64,000 nucleotides of DNA from Acidovorax benzenivorans. Its GTDB lineage: Bacteria > Pseudomonadota > Gammaproteobacteria > Burkholderiales > Burkholderiaceae_C. Shown piece by piece: positions 45,075-54,658 of this stretch; the first letter of the stretch is position 1, and each line of letters starts with the position of its first letter. Under the pieces are notes generated by a model. It was not told the DNA's origin. It was given only the letters and a program-made list of their open reading frames with translations, and did no database searches. Location of the stretch: the NCBI RefSeq assembly GCF_028680575.1, contig NZ_JAPCKI010000006.1, forward strand, positions 62,001 to 126,000. The letters run 5' to 3'. The position numbers and the translations under genes are program-made.

Positions 45075-46355
45075 TCAATAGCCCATCAGCTTCTGGTAGC
45101 CCACCCAGAAGCGGCGGATCAGGTTTTCGGTGATGACGGTGTCTTGCTGGTCTGGCGCCTCGCGCGCCATGGCGATGTAGGAATGCTTGTCGCCATCGCG
45201 CACCGTGCCCCGCTGCACCAGCTCGGTGGCCTCGGTGTCTTCCATCGAGATATAGCCCGCAGGCCCCACCAGGTTGGCCTGCAGCAAGCGCAACTCGCGC
45301 ATCTCGGGCGTGTCGTCCTCGTAGCCAAAAAAGTGGAACACCAGCTCGAAGTTGCTGGGCCCTTTGGGCAGCAGCTGGCGCGCCACCAGCGTGTTGTGGA
45401 TCTGTTGCACCACCAGCTGCGGAAAGATGGGCTGGATGTGGTTGGTGGTCATCTCATCGAACTCCTTGATCTGCCCCAGCAGCGTCGGGTCTTCGAGCGA
45501 GAAGCCTTCGTCCATCGAGCGGATGTTCTGCGCGCTGTAGGCCGCAGCGGTATCCGTCTCCACCTCGGGCTTGGTCACGGTGATGATGCTGTGCAGGCCA
45601 TGGTTCGCATCGGGGATCGAGCGCGCCTTCATGCCCACGCGGAAGATGTTGAAGGTGGTGTGGAACAGGTGCAGCAGACTCGCGTGGTAGGGGTCCTTCA
45701 CGTTCTCGAAGTACAGCTTCCAGTTCGACTTGGAGTACTGCCGCGTGCAGCCCAGGTAGACGATGGGCTTGTGGAAGATGCGGTCGATCCATGGGCGCAT
45801 CTGCTCGCCCAGGTAGTCGGGCAGCGGCGGGGTTTGGTCGCTGAAGGTGGCAAACAGCAGGCCCTTGTAGCTGTCCACACGCAGCTTGTGCAGGTTGTGT
45901 TCCTCGGGCTTGAAGTCCTTGGGCATGCCGACCATGCCCTTTTGCCCCCGGCGAAACGGCACGCCCTGCAGGTCGCCGTTGGCCGCAAAGCTCCACTGGT
46001 GGTACACGCAGGTGTGGCTGGCGGCGTTGCCGCGCTTTTCGCGGCACACCATGGCGCCACGGTGGGCGCAGCGGTTGACCCAGCACGAAAGGCCTTCCGG
46101 GGTGCGGGTGACCACCACGGGCGTGTCGCCAATGAACGTGGATTTGAAGTCACCCACGTTGGGGATCTCAGCCTCCAGGCCCAGAAAGCTCCACACGGGG
46201 CCACGGAAGATGCGCTCCTGCTCGCGGTCGTAGACCTCTTGCGCGCTGAACACGCGGTACGGTACGTTGGAGCCATCAGGCTGCGGGAAAAACACCTGGC
46301 GCTGGGCCTTCAGCGAGGCGGGTGGTGCGACTTCAACAACGGGGATTTCAGACAT
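45075..46355 (-). CDS. Rieske non-haem iron oxygenase alpha subunit (salicylate/anthranilate type)
   Basis: A 426-residue catalytic subunit. The Rieske centre ligands are Cys96/His98 (NRCAHRGAMVC) and Cys116/His119 (HTCVYHQWSF). The mononuclear iron site is Asp221-His224-His229 in NVKDPYHASLLHLFH. The N-terminal run VPYRVFSAQEVYDREQERIF and GPVWSFLGLEAEIPNVGDFK resemble large subunits of salicylate 5-hydroxylase and anthranilate 1,2-dioxygenase, but the exact substrate cannot be told. ATG 46355 follows AGAGGTG. It is the first gene of a minus-strand operon running through beta, ferredoxin, ABC importer and reductase to 38206. Confidence 0.92.
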   Translation of the reverse strand: MSEIPVVEVAPPASLKAQRQVFFPQPDGSNVPYRVFSAQEVYDREQERIFRGPVWSFLGLEAEIPNVGDFKSTFIGDTPVVVTRTPEGLSCWVNRCAHRGAMVCREKRGNAASHTCVYHQWSFAANGDLQGVPFRRGQKGMVGMPKDFKPEEHNLHKLRVDSYKGLLFATFSDQTPPLPDYLGEQMRPWIDRIFHKPIVYLGCTRQYSKSNWKLYFENVKDPYHASLLHLFHTTFNIFRVGMKARSIPDANHGLHSIITVTKPEVETDTAAAYSAQNIRSMDEGFSLEDPTLLGQIKEFDEMTTNHIQPIFPQLVVQQIHNTLVARQLLPKGPSNFELVFHFFGYEDDTPEMRELRLLQANLVGPAGYISMEDTEATELVQRGTVRDGDKHSYIAMAREAPDQQDTVITENLIRRFWVGYQKLMGY

Positions 46356-46545
46356 GGGCAACACCTCTTGGATGGGGATACCTCCATGCTAAAAATCGCA
46401 GCGCACTCGCGCTATCCAGTATCGGCACGGTGTGCGCAACGCCTGTCCAGTTCTTGCAAATCTGATGGGAGTTGCGCGGCGCTGGAGCACGCGGCAGCGC
46501 CCACTCCATGCAGGGGACATGCAGCAGACGGGGTAGCCGGGGAAG

Positions 46546-47550
46546 CTACGCGCCAGCCGTCTGGCTCGGCAGCTCGCCGAAGCGCTCGCGGTAGTAGCTC
46601 GAAAAGCGGCCCAAGTGGCCAAAGCCAAACTCCAGCGCGGCATCTGTCACGCAGTGGCCCGGCTGCTCCAGCAACCGCGCACGCACGGCGTCCAGACGGC
46701 AGTTGCGCAGCAGCGCCATGGGGGACTCGCCATGGTGGCGCTGGCATAGCATGTTCAACCCGCGCACGCTCACGCCAGCGGCACGCGCCAGGTCTTCCAG
46801 CGCCACGGGGGCGCTGAGGCGGCTGCGCATGTAGTCATCCAACCGTTCCAGGCGGCGCAGGTCGCCTGCGGCAGCGGCACTGGAAGGCAGTTCGATCTGC
46901 GGCACCGAGGGCTGTGTGAGCACCGGCATGCCCTGCGCACAGGATGCAAGGAACAGCGCCACATTGCTCTCCATGTGATCCACCCAGCGCGCATGGGCGG
47001 CGCTCTCCACCGTCTGCTGGCTCACGTGCAGCAGCGACTGCATCAGAAAATGCCACTGCTGCCCCTGCACCGATGACAGCGCAACGATGGGGTGCACAAA
47101 ACGGGTGTCGTTCTGCAGAGATTCGGGCGCCCAAGCCCGCAACAACTGGCACGGCACCTTGAGGATGAGCTGGCGTGCCCCCTGCTGCCAGCGCATGCGC
47201 AGGTCGCGACGCGGCGCGATGAGCGCGGCGGCCCCCGCAGGCAGGCGGATCGGTACACCATCCGACACCATCTCGGCCGCGCCCGACAACGACAGATGCA
47301 CCAGGACAAAGTCATCGAAAGGGCGCGGGCGGATTTCCACCTCTGCACCGTATTGCAGCATGAACATCTGCAACTGGCGGATGCGCACCTTGGACAGCGC
47401 AGTGTCCACCGCACCACTGCACCATTTCAGGCCATGGTCCGAAAACTCGCGAGCCACCAGGTCATGCGAATCCACCCTCGCGTTCGAGGTGAACACTGGC
47501 CGCCGCTGCAGGGCGGACAGGTCCAGAGACAAGGCAGACGGGGACGCCAT
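46546..47550 (-). CDS. AraC-family transcriptional regulator
   Basis: A 334-residue regulator with an N-terminal AraC-binding-like domain (about 25-200; FDDFVLVHLSLSGAAEMVSD, LIAPRRDLRMRWQQG). The C-terminal domain has VALEDLARAAGVSVRGLNML and VTDAALEFGFGHLGRFSSYY plus RERFGELPSQ. It lies immediately upstream of the oxygenase operon on the same strand, 190 bases before the alpha-subunit ATG, and is its probable regulator. An FNR-type box lies 54 bases upstream of its start, and AGAGG precedes the ATG at 47550. Confidence 0.9.
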   Translation of the reverse strand: MASPSALSLDLSALQRRPVFTSNARVDSHDLVAREFSDHGLKWCSGAVDTALSKVRIRQLQMFMLQYGAEVEIRPRPFDDFVLVHLSLSGAAEMVSDGVPIRLPAGAAALIAPRRDLRMRWQQGARQLILKVPCQLLRAWAPESLQNDTRFVHPIVALSSVQGQQWHFLMQSLLHVSQQTVESAAHARWVDHMESNVALFLASCAQGMPVLTQPSVPQIELPSSAAAAGDLRRLERLDDYMRSRLSAPVALEDLARAAGVSVRGLNMLCQRHHGESPMALLRNCRLDAVRARLLEQPGHCVTDAALEFGFGHLGRFSSYYRERFGELPSQTAGA

Positions 47551-47603
47551 TAGAAAAGACCTCTTCGTGGGAATGGGCGCAGCACATTCGACGACGTACC
47601 GCT

Positions 47604-47617
47604 TTGATATGCATCAA
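47604..47617. promoter_or_regulatory. FNR/ANR-type box
   Basis: TTGATATGCATCAA is a perfect match to the FNR consensus TTGAT-N4-ATCAA. It is centred about 60 bases upstream of the AraC start and would make its expression respond to oxygen. A Crp-family relative could bind the same site. Confidence 0.65.
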
Positions 47618-47618
47618 A

Positions 47619-47867
47619 ACAGCAATTTCCATACCCAATGGGTTTGATCCGTCTTTTGCCCGTTGCAGGCCCTTTGCACGGGCGGGCCACATCCCATCGC
47701 GCTCCAAGGCTTTCGCTGCCTGCGCAGCCCTCATTGCCTTGAGCCACCTAGGCGACAGGCTCCGCCCCACGGCTGGCGGGCACCCGACGTAACATTGCTG
47801 CCACACCGGATGCGCGCTTTGCAGCCACCTGCGCAGCCCCGCCCCACACTGACCGCCCTGCCCCTCC
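47619..47867. other. Non-coding stretch between AraC and alpha/beta hydrolase genes
   Basis: Apart from the FNR-type box at its left edge, I found no convincing reading frame, hairpin terminator, tRNA or repeat here. It should contain the promoter of the hydrolase gene, but no clear -35/-10 pair was recognised. Confidence 0.5.
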
Positions 47868-48776
47868 ATGTACCAAGCCCTCAAATCCTCCCGCAGCAGC
47901 ACGCTGGCGCTGCGCCACCTGAACTACCACGTCCGCCACTGGGGCCCCGGGCAGAGTGATCTGCCCACGCTGGTGCTGGTGCACGGCTGGATGGACGTGA
48001 GCGCCTCCTACCAGTTCACGGTGGATGCGCTGCAGCAAGAGCGCTGCATCATCGCGCCCGACTGGCGCGGCTTCGGGCTCACGTCCAGCGCGCAGGCTGA
48101 CCATTACTTTTTTGCCGACTACCTGGCCGACCTGGACCTGCTGCTGGACCACTACGCGCCCGGCGAGGCCATCGATCTCGTTGGCCACAGCATGGGCGGC
48201 AACGTGGCCATGATGTACGCCGGTGTGCGGCCCGAACGCGTGCGCAAGCTCGTCAACCTGGAAGGCTTTGGCCTGCCCACCACACGGCCCGCGCAGGCGC
48301 CCACGCGCTATGCGCAATGGATCGACGAAATCAAGCAACTGCACCAGGGCACCAAGGACCTGAAGACCTACGACAGCGCCGACGGCGTGGCCCGCCGCCT
48401 CATGAAGACCAACCCGCGACTGTCGGAAGACAAGGCGCAATGGCTGGCCCAGCACTGGGCGCGGCCCAACGCGCAGGGGCAATGGGAAATCCTGGGCGAC
48501 CCGGCGCACAAGATCACCAGTGCGCAGCTGTACCGCGTGGACGAGGCCCTGGCCATCTACGAGCGCATTGCTGCCCCCGTGCTGGCCATCGAAGCCAGTG
48601 GCGACAGCCTGGGCCAGTGGTGGAACGGCCGGTACACCCTGGACGAGTACCACCAGCGCCTGACCCATGTGCGCACCTGTCGCACGGCCGTTGTGGAAGA
48701 CGCGGGCCACATGCTGCACCACGACCAGCCCGAGCAGGTAGCGCAGCTCATGGAGCAGTTCCTGAACGAAGCGTAG
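47868..48776 (+). CDS. Alpha/beta hydrolase
   Basis: A 302-residue alpha/beta-fold hydrolase. The oxyanion-region motif is LVLVHGWMDVSASYQF, the nucleophile elbow LVGHSMGGNVAM (catalytic Ser), and the late His lies in VVEDAGHMLHHDQPEQVAQL; an acidic residue is in APVLAIEASGDS. No signal peptide is present. The substrate (ester, lactone or epoxide) is unknown. It is read away from the AraC gene and is followed by a family-B repeat and prfB. Confidence 0.88.
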   Translation: MYQALKSSRSSTLALRHLNYHVRHWGPGQSDLPTLVLVHGWMDVSASYQFTVDALQQERCIIAPDWRGFGLTSSAQADHYFFADYLADLDLLLDHYAPGEAIDLVGHSMGGNVAMMYAGVRPERVRKLVNLEGFGLPTTRPAQAPTRYAQWIDEIKQLHQGTKDLKTYDSADGVARRLMKTNPRLSEDKAQWLAQHWARPNAQGQWEILGDPAHKITSAQLYRVDEALAIYERIAAPVLAIEASGDSLGQWWNGRYTLDEYHQRLTHVRTCRTAVVEDAGHMLHHDQPEQVAQLMEQFLNEA

Positions 48777-48782
48777 CCAGAG

Positions 48783-48846
48783 TTTGAATCAAATTGGCCG
48801 CTAGCGCTTATACACAAAGCGCTAGCCGCTATCATTTTTGAAAATT
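48783..48846 (+). repeat. Family-B interspersed repeat, best-preserved copy
   Basis: Contains ATCAAATTGGCCGCTAGCGC, then AAGCGCTAGCCGCTATCATT and TTTGAA; the GCTAGCGCTT/AAGCGCTAGC arms form a strong hairpin. The first block of 20 bases is identical to the copy inside pepN (reverse strand). Confidence 0.9.
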
Positions 48847-48977
48847 CATCCTTGAAGTTTTCCCGTTTGGCAAGCGCTCTGGGACGCCAGCTACCCAGCC
48901 AGGGGACATTGAGGGGGCCGTGGCCCTTCCCATGAGAAAATCGCGGGTTATTCCACATAACACCCAGGACAAGAATC

Positions 48978-50082
48978 ATGGACGCAGAACGCATCAACCT
49001 CATTGGCACCACCCTCAGCGACCTGGCTCTGCGCACGCAAGAGTTACGGAGGTATCTTTGACTTCGATGCCAAATTTGAACGCCTGCGCACGGTAAACGC
49101 ATCGCTGGAAGACCCTGCGGTCTGGAACGACCCCAAGAAGGCCCAGGAGCTGGGCAAGGAACAAAAGTCGCTCTCCAGCGTAGTCGTCACACTGGACAAG
49201 CTCACCCGCGATCTGGCCGACAACGCCGAGCTGTATGAGATGAGCAAGGAGGAAGGCGATGAAGCCGGCCTTTTGACCATCGAGTCGGAGGCCGCCACGA
49301 TGCGCGCAGCGGTGGAAGAGCTGGAGTTCCGCCGCATGTTTCGCAACGAGGCGGATCCGCTCAACTGCTTTGTGGACATCCAGGCAGGCGCTGGCGGCAC
49401 GGAAGCCTGCGACTGGGCCAGCATGCTGCTGCGCCAGTACCTCAAGTACGCCGAACGCAAGGGCTTCAAGGCCACGGTCGAAGAAGAAACTCCGGGCGAC
49501 GTGGCCGGCATCAAGAGCGCCACGATCAAGATCGAAGGTGAATACGCCTTCGGCCTGCTGCGCACCGAAACCGGTGTGCACCGCCTGGTGCGCAAGAGCC
49601 CGTTCGACAGCTCGGGCGGCCGCCACACCTCGTTCGCGTCGCTGTTCGTGTACCCCGAGATCGACGACTCCATCGAGATCAACATCAACCCCGCCGACGT
49701 GCGCACCGACACCTTCCGAGCCTCCGGCGCGGGCGGCCAGCACATCAACAAGACCGACTCGGCCGTGCGCCTGACGCACATCCCCACGGGCATCGTGGTG
49801 CAGTGCCAGGACGGCCGCAGCCAGCACAGCAACCGCGACGTGGCATGGCAACGCCTGCGCAGCCGCCTGTACGACTTCGAGATGCGCAAGCGCATGGAAG
49901 AGCAGCAGAAGCTGGAAGACACCAAGACCGACGTGGGCTGGGGCCACCAGATCCGCTCGTATGTGCTGGACAACAGCCGCATCAAGGACCTGCGCACCAA
50001 CGTCGAAATCTCGGCCACGCAGAAGGTGCTGGACGGCGACCTGGACGCCTTCATCGAAGCCTCTTTGAAGCAAGGCGTCTAA
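48978..50082 (+). CDS. prfB: Peptide chain release factor 2, programmed +1 frameshift
   Basis: RF2 recognises UGA and UAA stop codons. Translation begins at ATG 48978 ([20 protein letters not shown]), reads 27 codons to an in-frame TGA at 49059-49061, shifts +1, and continues with GAC at 49060 to the stop at 50082, giving about 367 residues. The SPF anticodon-like motif ([13 protein letters not shown]) and catalytic GGQ ([14 protein letters not shown]) are present. A tRNA-independent reader that ignores the shift would split the gene. The family-B repeat lies upstream and the HAD phosphatase gene follows after 3 bases. Confidence 0.96.
49047..49062 (+). promoter_or_regulatory. prfB autoregulatory frameshift site
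   Basis: ACGGAGGTATCTTTGAC around this position contains an internal Shine-Dalgarno (GGAGG), the slippery CTT and the in-frame TGA followed by C. This is the known RF2 feedback site: low RF2 lets the ribosome slip forward past the UGA. Confidence 0.95.
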
Positions 50083-50085
50083 GCG

Positions 50086-50766
50086 ATGCGGATGCGCACC
50101 GACGCCATCATCTTCGACATGGACGGCACCATGATCGACTCCATGCCCTGGCACGCCCAGGCGTGGGTCGAGTTCGCTCGCCGCCGGGGCATGGACATCG
50201 ACGTGCCCGACCTCATGGCACGCACCACGGGCCGCAACGGCACCGAGTGCATCGTGGAGCTGCTGGGGCGCCCCGTGTCGCAAGACGAGGCCGACGCGCT
50301 CACGCACGAAAAAGAAACCATCTACCGCGAGCTGTTCGCCCCGCGCTTCTCTGAAGTGGCGGGTTTTCGTCAGTTCGCAGCCCAGGTGCGCACGCGCGGC
50401 CTCAAAGTGGCGGTGGGTACAGCGGGCGACATCGGCAACGTGGAATTCGCCTTGGGCCACCTAAAGCTGGAACCTGCGCCGCAAGCGATCGTGCGCGGCG
50501 ACGAGGGCCTGCCCGGCAAGCCCCAGCCCGCCATCTTTCTGGAGGCGGCACGCCGCATCGCAGCAGCCCCCGAGCACTGCATCGTTTTTGAAGACGCGCC
50601 TTTTGGCATCGAGGCTGCACGCCGCGCCGGCATGCGCGCCGTGGCCATCTGCAGCACCCACACGCCCGAGCAATTGGCCGGGCCCCATGTGCTGGCCGCC
50701 GTGCGCGACTACACCGAACTCATGAACACCGACTTTCTGGAGAGTATCCATGTTGCAACTGCATAA
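50086..50766 (+). CDS. HAD-superfamily phosphatase (beta-phosphoglucomutase-like)
   Basis: A 226-residue HAD hydrolase. Motif I is IIFDMDGTMIDSMPWH with the nucleophile Asp, motif II TAGD in KVAVGTAGD, motif III Lys in GLPGKPQPAIF, and motif IV VFEDAPFGIEAARRAG. A helical cap domain lies about 18-90. It dephosphorylates a sugar phosphate or similar compound. The gene follows prfB by 3 bases and overlaps the pepN start by 17 bases, so the three are probably co-transcribed. Confidence 0.88.
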   Translation: MRMRTDAIIFDMDGTMIDSMPWHAQAWVEFARRRGMDIDVPDLMARTTGRNGTECIVELLGRPVSQDEADALTHEKETIYRELFAPRFSEVAGFRQFAAQVRTRGLKVAVGTAGDIGNVEFALGHLKLEPAPQAIVRGDEGLPGKPQPAIFLEAARRIAAAPEHCIVFEDAPFGIEAARRAGMRAVAICSTHTPEQLAGPHVLAAVRDYTELMNTDFLESIHVATA

Positions 50767-53503
50767 AGCAGACGGAAGCGAAGACGGCGCAGCCCCGGCC
50801 ATCGCCATCCGCCGCGAGGACTACACCGCCCCCGCCTACTGGATCGACAGCGTCGAGCTGACCTTCGACCTGGACCCCAACAAAACGCGCGTGCTCAACC
50901 GCATGGTGCTGCGCCGCAACCCCGACGTGGCTGCGCAGCCGCTCAAGCTCGACGGCGACGACCTGAACCTGGCGCGCGTGCTGGTCAACGGCCAGGGCAC
51001 CTCGTTCAAGATGGAAGGCTCCCGCCTGGTGCTGGAGAACCTGCCCGAAGGTTCTGAACCTTTCGCGCTGGAGATTTTCACCACCTGCTGCCCCGCCAAG
51101 AACACACAGCTCATGGGCCTGTATGTGAGCCAGGGCACCTTCTTCACGCAGTGCGAGGCCGAGGGCTTTCGCCGCATCACCTACTTCCTGGACCGCCCGG
51201 ATGTGATGGCCAGCTACACCGTCACACTGCGCGCCGACAAGGCCCAGTACCCGGTGCTGCTCTCCAACGGCAACCTGGTGGACAGTGGCGTGCTGGAAGA
51301 CGGCCGCCACTTTGCCAAGTGGGTGGACCCACACAAGAAGCCCTGCTACCTGTTCGCCCTGGTGGCGGGCAAGCTGGTAGCCCGCGAGCAGAAGATCAAG
51401 AGCCGCTCGGGCACTGACCACCTGCTGCAGGTGTATGTGCGCCCAGGCGATCTGGGCAAGACCGAACACGCCATGAACTCGCTGATGTACAGCGTGGCCT
51501 GGGACGAAGCCCGCTTCGGCCTGCCGCTGGACCTGGAACGCTTCATGATCGTTGCCACCAGCGACTTCAACATGGGCGCCATGGAGAACAAGGGCCTGAA
51601 CATCTTCAACACGAAGTACGTTCTGGCCAGCGAGGCCACGGCCACCGACACCGACTTCGCCAACATCGAAAGCGTGGTGGGCCACGAATATTTCCACAAC
51701 TGGACGGGCAACCGCGTGACCTGCCGCGACTGGTTCCAGCTCTCCCTGAAAGAAGGCCTCACAGTCTTCCGTGACCAGGAATTCAGCATGGACCTCGCGG
51801 GCAGCCCCTCGGCCCGCGCCGTCAAGCGCATCGAAGACGTGCGCGTGCTGCGCACTGCGCAGTTCCCCGAAGACGCAGGCCCCATGGCCCACCCGGTGCG
51901 GCCCGACAGCTACGTCGAGATCAACAACTTCTACACCGTCACCATCTACGAAAAGGGTGCCGAGGTCGTGCGCATGCAGCACAACCTGGTGGGCCGCGAA
52001 GGCTTCGCCAAGGGCATGAAGCTGTACTTCGAGCGCCACGACGGCCAGGCCGTGACTTGCGACGATTTTGTGCAGGCCATCGCCGATGCCAACCCGGCCA
52101 GCCCGCTCACGCAGCACCTTGCGCAGTTCAAGCGTTGGTACAGCCAGGCAGGCACGCCCCGCGTGCGCGCCACAGGCCGCTACGACGCCGCCACGCGCTG
52201 CTACGCGCTCACGCTGTCGCAAAGCTGCGCACCCACACCCGGCCAGAGCGAGAAGCAGCCTTTCGTCATCCCGGTGGAACTCGGCCTGATCGATGCCACC
52301 ACCGGTGCCGCCCTGCCCTTGCAGCTGGCTGGTGAGGGCTCCGAGAGCGCCAATGCCACCACTTCGCGGGTGATCGTGCTTACAGAGGCATCGCAGACCC
52401 TGACCTTCACCAACCTGGATGCCGAGCCCGTACCGTCGCTGCTGCGCGGTTTCAGCGCCCCCGCGGTGCTGGACATCGACTACACCGATGCGCAGTTGCT
52501 CACACTGCTGGCGCACGACGCCGACGCCTTCAACCGGTGGGAAGCGGGGCAACGCCTTGCGCTTCGCACCGCTATCAATGCAATAGCTGATGGCGCAATG
52601 GGAATAGGCGCTAGCGGCCAATTTGATCATCAAATTCTTGCTGCGGAATTTGTGGATGCCATGCGCAGCGTGCTGCGCAACCCAGCGCTCGACGCGGCCT
52701 TCAAGGAACTGGTGCTCACGCTGCCGTCCGAAACCTACATCGCAGAGCAGCTTGACGTGGTGGACCCACAGCGCATTCACGCTGTGCGCGAAGCCATGCG
52801 CGAGCAGTTGGCTCTGTCGCTGCAGGCCGACTGGGAAGCGGCCTGGGAGCAAAACCAGGACACCGGTGGCTACAGCCCCGACCCCGTGTCGTCGGGTCGC
52901 CGTGCGCTCAGCGGCCTGGCGCTGCACATGCTGTGTATCGCTGCGCAGAAGACGGGCGATGTGGTCTGGCCCGGCAAGGCCTACCAGCGCTTCAAGGTGG
53001 CCACCAACATGACCGACCGCTTCAACGCCCTCACGGCCCTGGTGGCCAGCGGCAGCGAACTGGCGCCCCCCGCGTTGGCACGCTTTCATGCGCTGTTCAA
53101 GGACGAGCCCCTGGTCATCGACAAGTGGTTTGCATTGCAAGCCGGTGCACCCGACCGCGGCGGCAACGTGCTGCCCGCAGTGCGCCAGCTCATGGCGCAC
53201 CCAGACTTCAGTCTGAAGAACCCCAACCGCGCACGCAGCGTGATCTTCAGCTACTGCAGCGCCAACCCCGGCGCGTTCCACCGGTCGGATGCCGCTGGCT
53301 ACGTGTTCTGGAGCGACCGCGTGATCGAACTGGACGCCATCAACCCCCAGGTCGCCGCCCGCTTGGCGCGCGCGCTCGACCGCTGGAAGAAGCTGGCGGC
53401 CCCCTGGCGCAGCGCCGCCCGCGAAGCCATTGCCCGCGTAGCCGCCAAGCCGGATCTGTCCAACGACGTGCGCGAGGTGGTGACCCGCGCACTCGCCGAA
53501 TAA
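50750..53503 (+). CDS. pepN: Aminopeptidase N, M1 family
   Basis: A 917-residue zinc aminopeptidase. The GAMEN exopeptidase motif is in [13 protein letters not shown], and the zinc site is His312-Glu-x-x-His316 with Glu335 ([19 protein letters not shown]). N-terminal beta, catalytic, immunoglobulin-like and C-terminal helical domains have the lengths of E. coli PepN. Residues 608-629 (codons 52571-52636) are translated from a family-B repeat; they fall between the conserved [11 protein letters not shown] and [13 protein letters not shown] helices of the C-terminal domain, where E. coli PepN has an unrelated linker of similar length. The frame is intact. Confidence 0.95.
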   Translation: MLQLHKADGSEDGAAPAIAIRREDYTAPAYWIDSVELTFDLDPNKTRVLNRMVLRRNPDVAAQPLKLDGDDLNLARVLVNGQGTSFKMEGSRLVLENLPEGSEPFALEIFTTCCPAKNTQLMGLYVSQGTFFTQCEAEGFRRITYFLDRPDVMASYTVTLRADKAQYPVLLSNGNLVDSGVLEDGRHFAKWVDPHKKPCYLFALVAGKLVAREQKIKSRSGTDHLLQVYVRPGDLGKTEHAMNSLMYSVAWDEARFGLPLDLERFMIVATSDFNMGAMENKGLNIFNTKYVLASEATATDTDFANIESVVGHEYFHNWTGNRVTCRDWFQLSLKEGLTVFRDQEFSMDLAGSPSARAVKRIEDVRVLRTAQFPEDAGPMAHPVRPDSYVEINNFYTVTIYEKGAEVVRMQHNLVGREGFAKGMKLYFERHDGQAVTCDDFVQAIADANPASPLTQHLAQFKRWYSQAGTPRVRATGRYDAATRCYALTLSQSCAPTPGQSEKQPFVIPVELGLIDATTGAALPLQLAGEGSESANATTSRVIVLTEASQTLTFTNLDAEPVPSLLRGFSAPAVLDIDYTDAQLLTLLAHDADAFNRWEAGQRLALRTAINAIADGAMGIGASGQFDHQILAAEFVDAMRSVLRNPALDAAFKELVLTLPSETYIAEQLDVVDPQRIHAVREAMREQLALSLQADWEAAWEQNQDTGGYSPDPVSSGRRALSGLALHMLCIAAQKTGDVVWPGKAYQRFKVATNMTDRFNALTALVASGSELAPPALARFHALFKDEPLVIDKWFALQAGAPDRGGNVLPAVRQLMAHPDFSLKNPNRARSVIFSYCSANPGAFHRSDAAGYVFWSDRVIELDAINPQVAARLARALDRWKKLAAPWRSAAREAIARVAAKPDLSNDVREVVTRALAE
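52571..52636 (-). repeat. Family-B repeat read in frame inside pepN
   Basis: The minus strand reads AATTTGATGATCAAATTGGC, CGCTAGCGCC and ATCAGCTATTGC in the order of the intergenic copies. It is 66 bases (22 codons), a multiple of three, and encodes [20 protein letters not shown] followed by QI without a stop. Confidence 0.85.
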
Positions 53504-53526
53504 ACCACGACCGAGAAGAGACCGAC

Positions 53527-54534
53527 ATGGCAAAAAGCATCAGCCTGACCCGCTACCTTGTTGAACAGCAACGGGTGGACGGACTCATCCCCTCGCAACT
53601 GCGCCTGCTCCTGGAAGTGGTGGCACGCGCCTGTAAGAGCATCAGCCACGCCGTGAACAAAGGCGCGCTGGGCGGCGTGCTGGGCACGGCCAGCAGCGAA
53701 AACGTGCAGGGCGAGATCCAGAAAAAGCTCGACATCATCGCCAACGAGGTGCTGATCGAAGCCAACGAATGGGGCGGCCACCTGGCGGCCATGGCGTCCG
53801 AGGAAATGGACGGCATCTACCTGGTGCCCAACCGCTACCCGCAAGGCGAATACCTGTTGCTGTTCGATCCCCTGGACGGCTCCAGCAACATCGATGTGAA
53901 CGTGAGCATCGGCACCATCTTCAGCGTGCTGAAAAAGCCCGATGGTGACCGTGGCGTGGAGGAAGGCGACTTCCTGCAACCCGGCACCCAGCAGGTGGCC
54001 GCGGGCTACTGCATCTACGGCCCGCAGACCACGCTGGTGCTCACCGTGGGCGACGGCGTGGCCATGTTTACGCTCGACCGCGAACAGGGCTCCTTCGTGC
54101 TGACCGAAGAAAACGTGCGCATTCCCGAGGACACCAAGGAATTCGCCATCAACATGAGCAACATGCGCCACTGGGACGAGCCCGTGAAGCGCTACATCGA
54201 CGAATGCCTGCAGGGCAAGGACGGCCCGCGCGGCAAGGACTTCAACATGCGCTGGATTGCCAGCATGGTGGCCGACGTGCACCGCATCCTGACCCGTGGT
54301 GGCGTCTTCATGTACCCCTGGGACAAACGCGAGCCCAACAAGCCCGGCAAGCTGCGTCTGATGTATGAAGCCAATCCCATGAGCTGGTTGGTCGAACAAG
54401 CTGGCGGCGCTGCCACCAATGGCAAACAACGCATCCTCGACATCCAGCCCACCCAGTTGCACGAACGCGTCAGCGTGATCCTCGGCTCAAAAAATGAGGT
54501 CGAGCGCGTGACCAGCTACCATTCCACGCTATAA
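53527..54534 (+). CDS. fbp: Fructose-1,6-bisphosphatase class 1
   Basis: A 335-residue enzyme of gluconeogenesis and the Calvin cycle that removes the 1-phosphate of fructose 1,6-bisphosphate. The metal-binding motif is [40 protein letters not shown] and [20 protein letters not shown] are also typical. The start is ATG 53527 ([19 protein letters not shown]), 23 bases after pepN; upstream open codons overlap pepN in another frame. tRNA-Thr follows 11 bases after the stop. Confidence 0.96.
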   Translation: MAKSISLTRYLVEQQRVDGLIPSQLRLLLEVVARACKSISHAVNKGALGGVLGTASSENVQGEIQKKLDIIANEVLIEANEWGGHLAAMASEEMDGIYLVPNRYPQGEYLLLFDPLDGSSNIDVNVSIGTIFSVLKKPDGDRGVEEGDFLQPGTQQVAAGYCIYGPQTTLVLTVGDGVAMFTLDREQGSFVLTEENVRIPEDTKEFAINMSNMRHWDEPVKRYIDECLQGKDGPRGKDFNMRWIASMVADVHRILTRGGVFMYPWDKREPNKPGKLRLMYEANPMSWLVEQAGGAATNGKQRILDIQPTQLHERVSVILGSKNEVERVTSYHSTL

Positions 54535-54545
54535 TTCGAGGCTAA

Positions 54546-54621
54546 GCCGGTGTAGCTCAGTCGGTAGAGCAGCTCATTCGTAATGAGAAGGTCGGGTGTT
54601 CGATTCATCTCTCCGGCACCA
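54546..54621 (+). tRNA. tRNA-Thr (CGT)
   Basis: 76 nt including CCA. The anticodon loop TTCGTAA in CTCATTCGTAATGAG gives CGT. The acceptor stem GCCGGTG/CTCCGGC has a T-T mismatch at the sixth pair, and the T stem has two G-U pairs, so it is slightly weaker than usual. Confidence 0.93.
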
Positions 54622-54625
54622 AATG

Positions 54626-54658
54626 AAAGCCCTGATTCGCAAGAGTCAGGGCTTTTTT
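54626..54658 (+). terminator. Rho-independent terminator after tRNA-Thr
   Basis: AAAGCCCTGA/TCAGGGCTTT stem-loop followed by a T run, starting 5 bases after the tRNA. Confidence 0.92.

Noticed and set aside
45075-46355. Naming the oxygenase nagG or andAc
   Set aside because: Motifs fit both salicylate 5-hydroxylase and anthranilate dioxygenase types, and no downstream pathway gene is present to decide.
49015-50460. Minus-strand frame opposite prfB and the HAD gene
   Set aside because: Shadow of RF2; the plus strand carries GGQ and SPF motifs and the frameshift site.
50720-53533. A very long open frame (937 codons) on the minus strand opposite pepN
   Set aside because: It mirrors the pepN codon pattern in high-GC DNA, encodes His/Val/Gly-rich sequence without known domains, and pepN itself is unmistakable.
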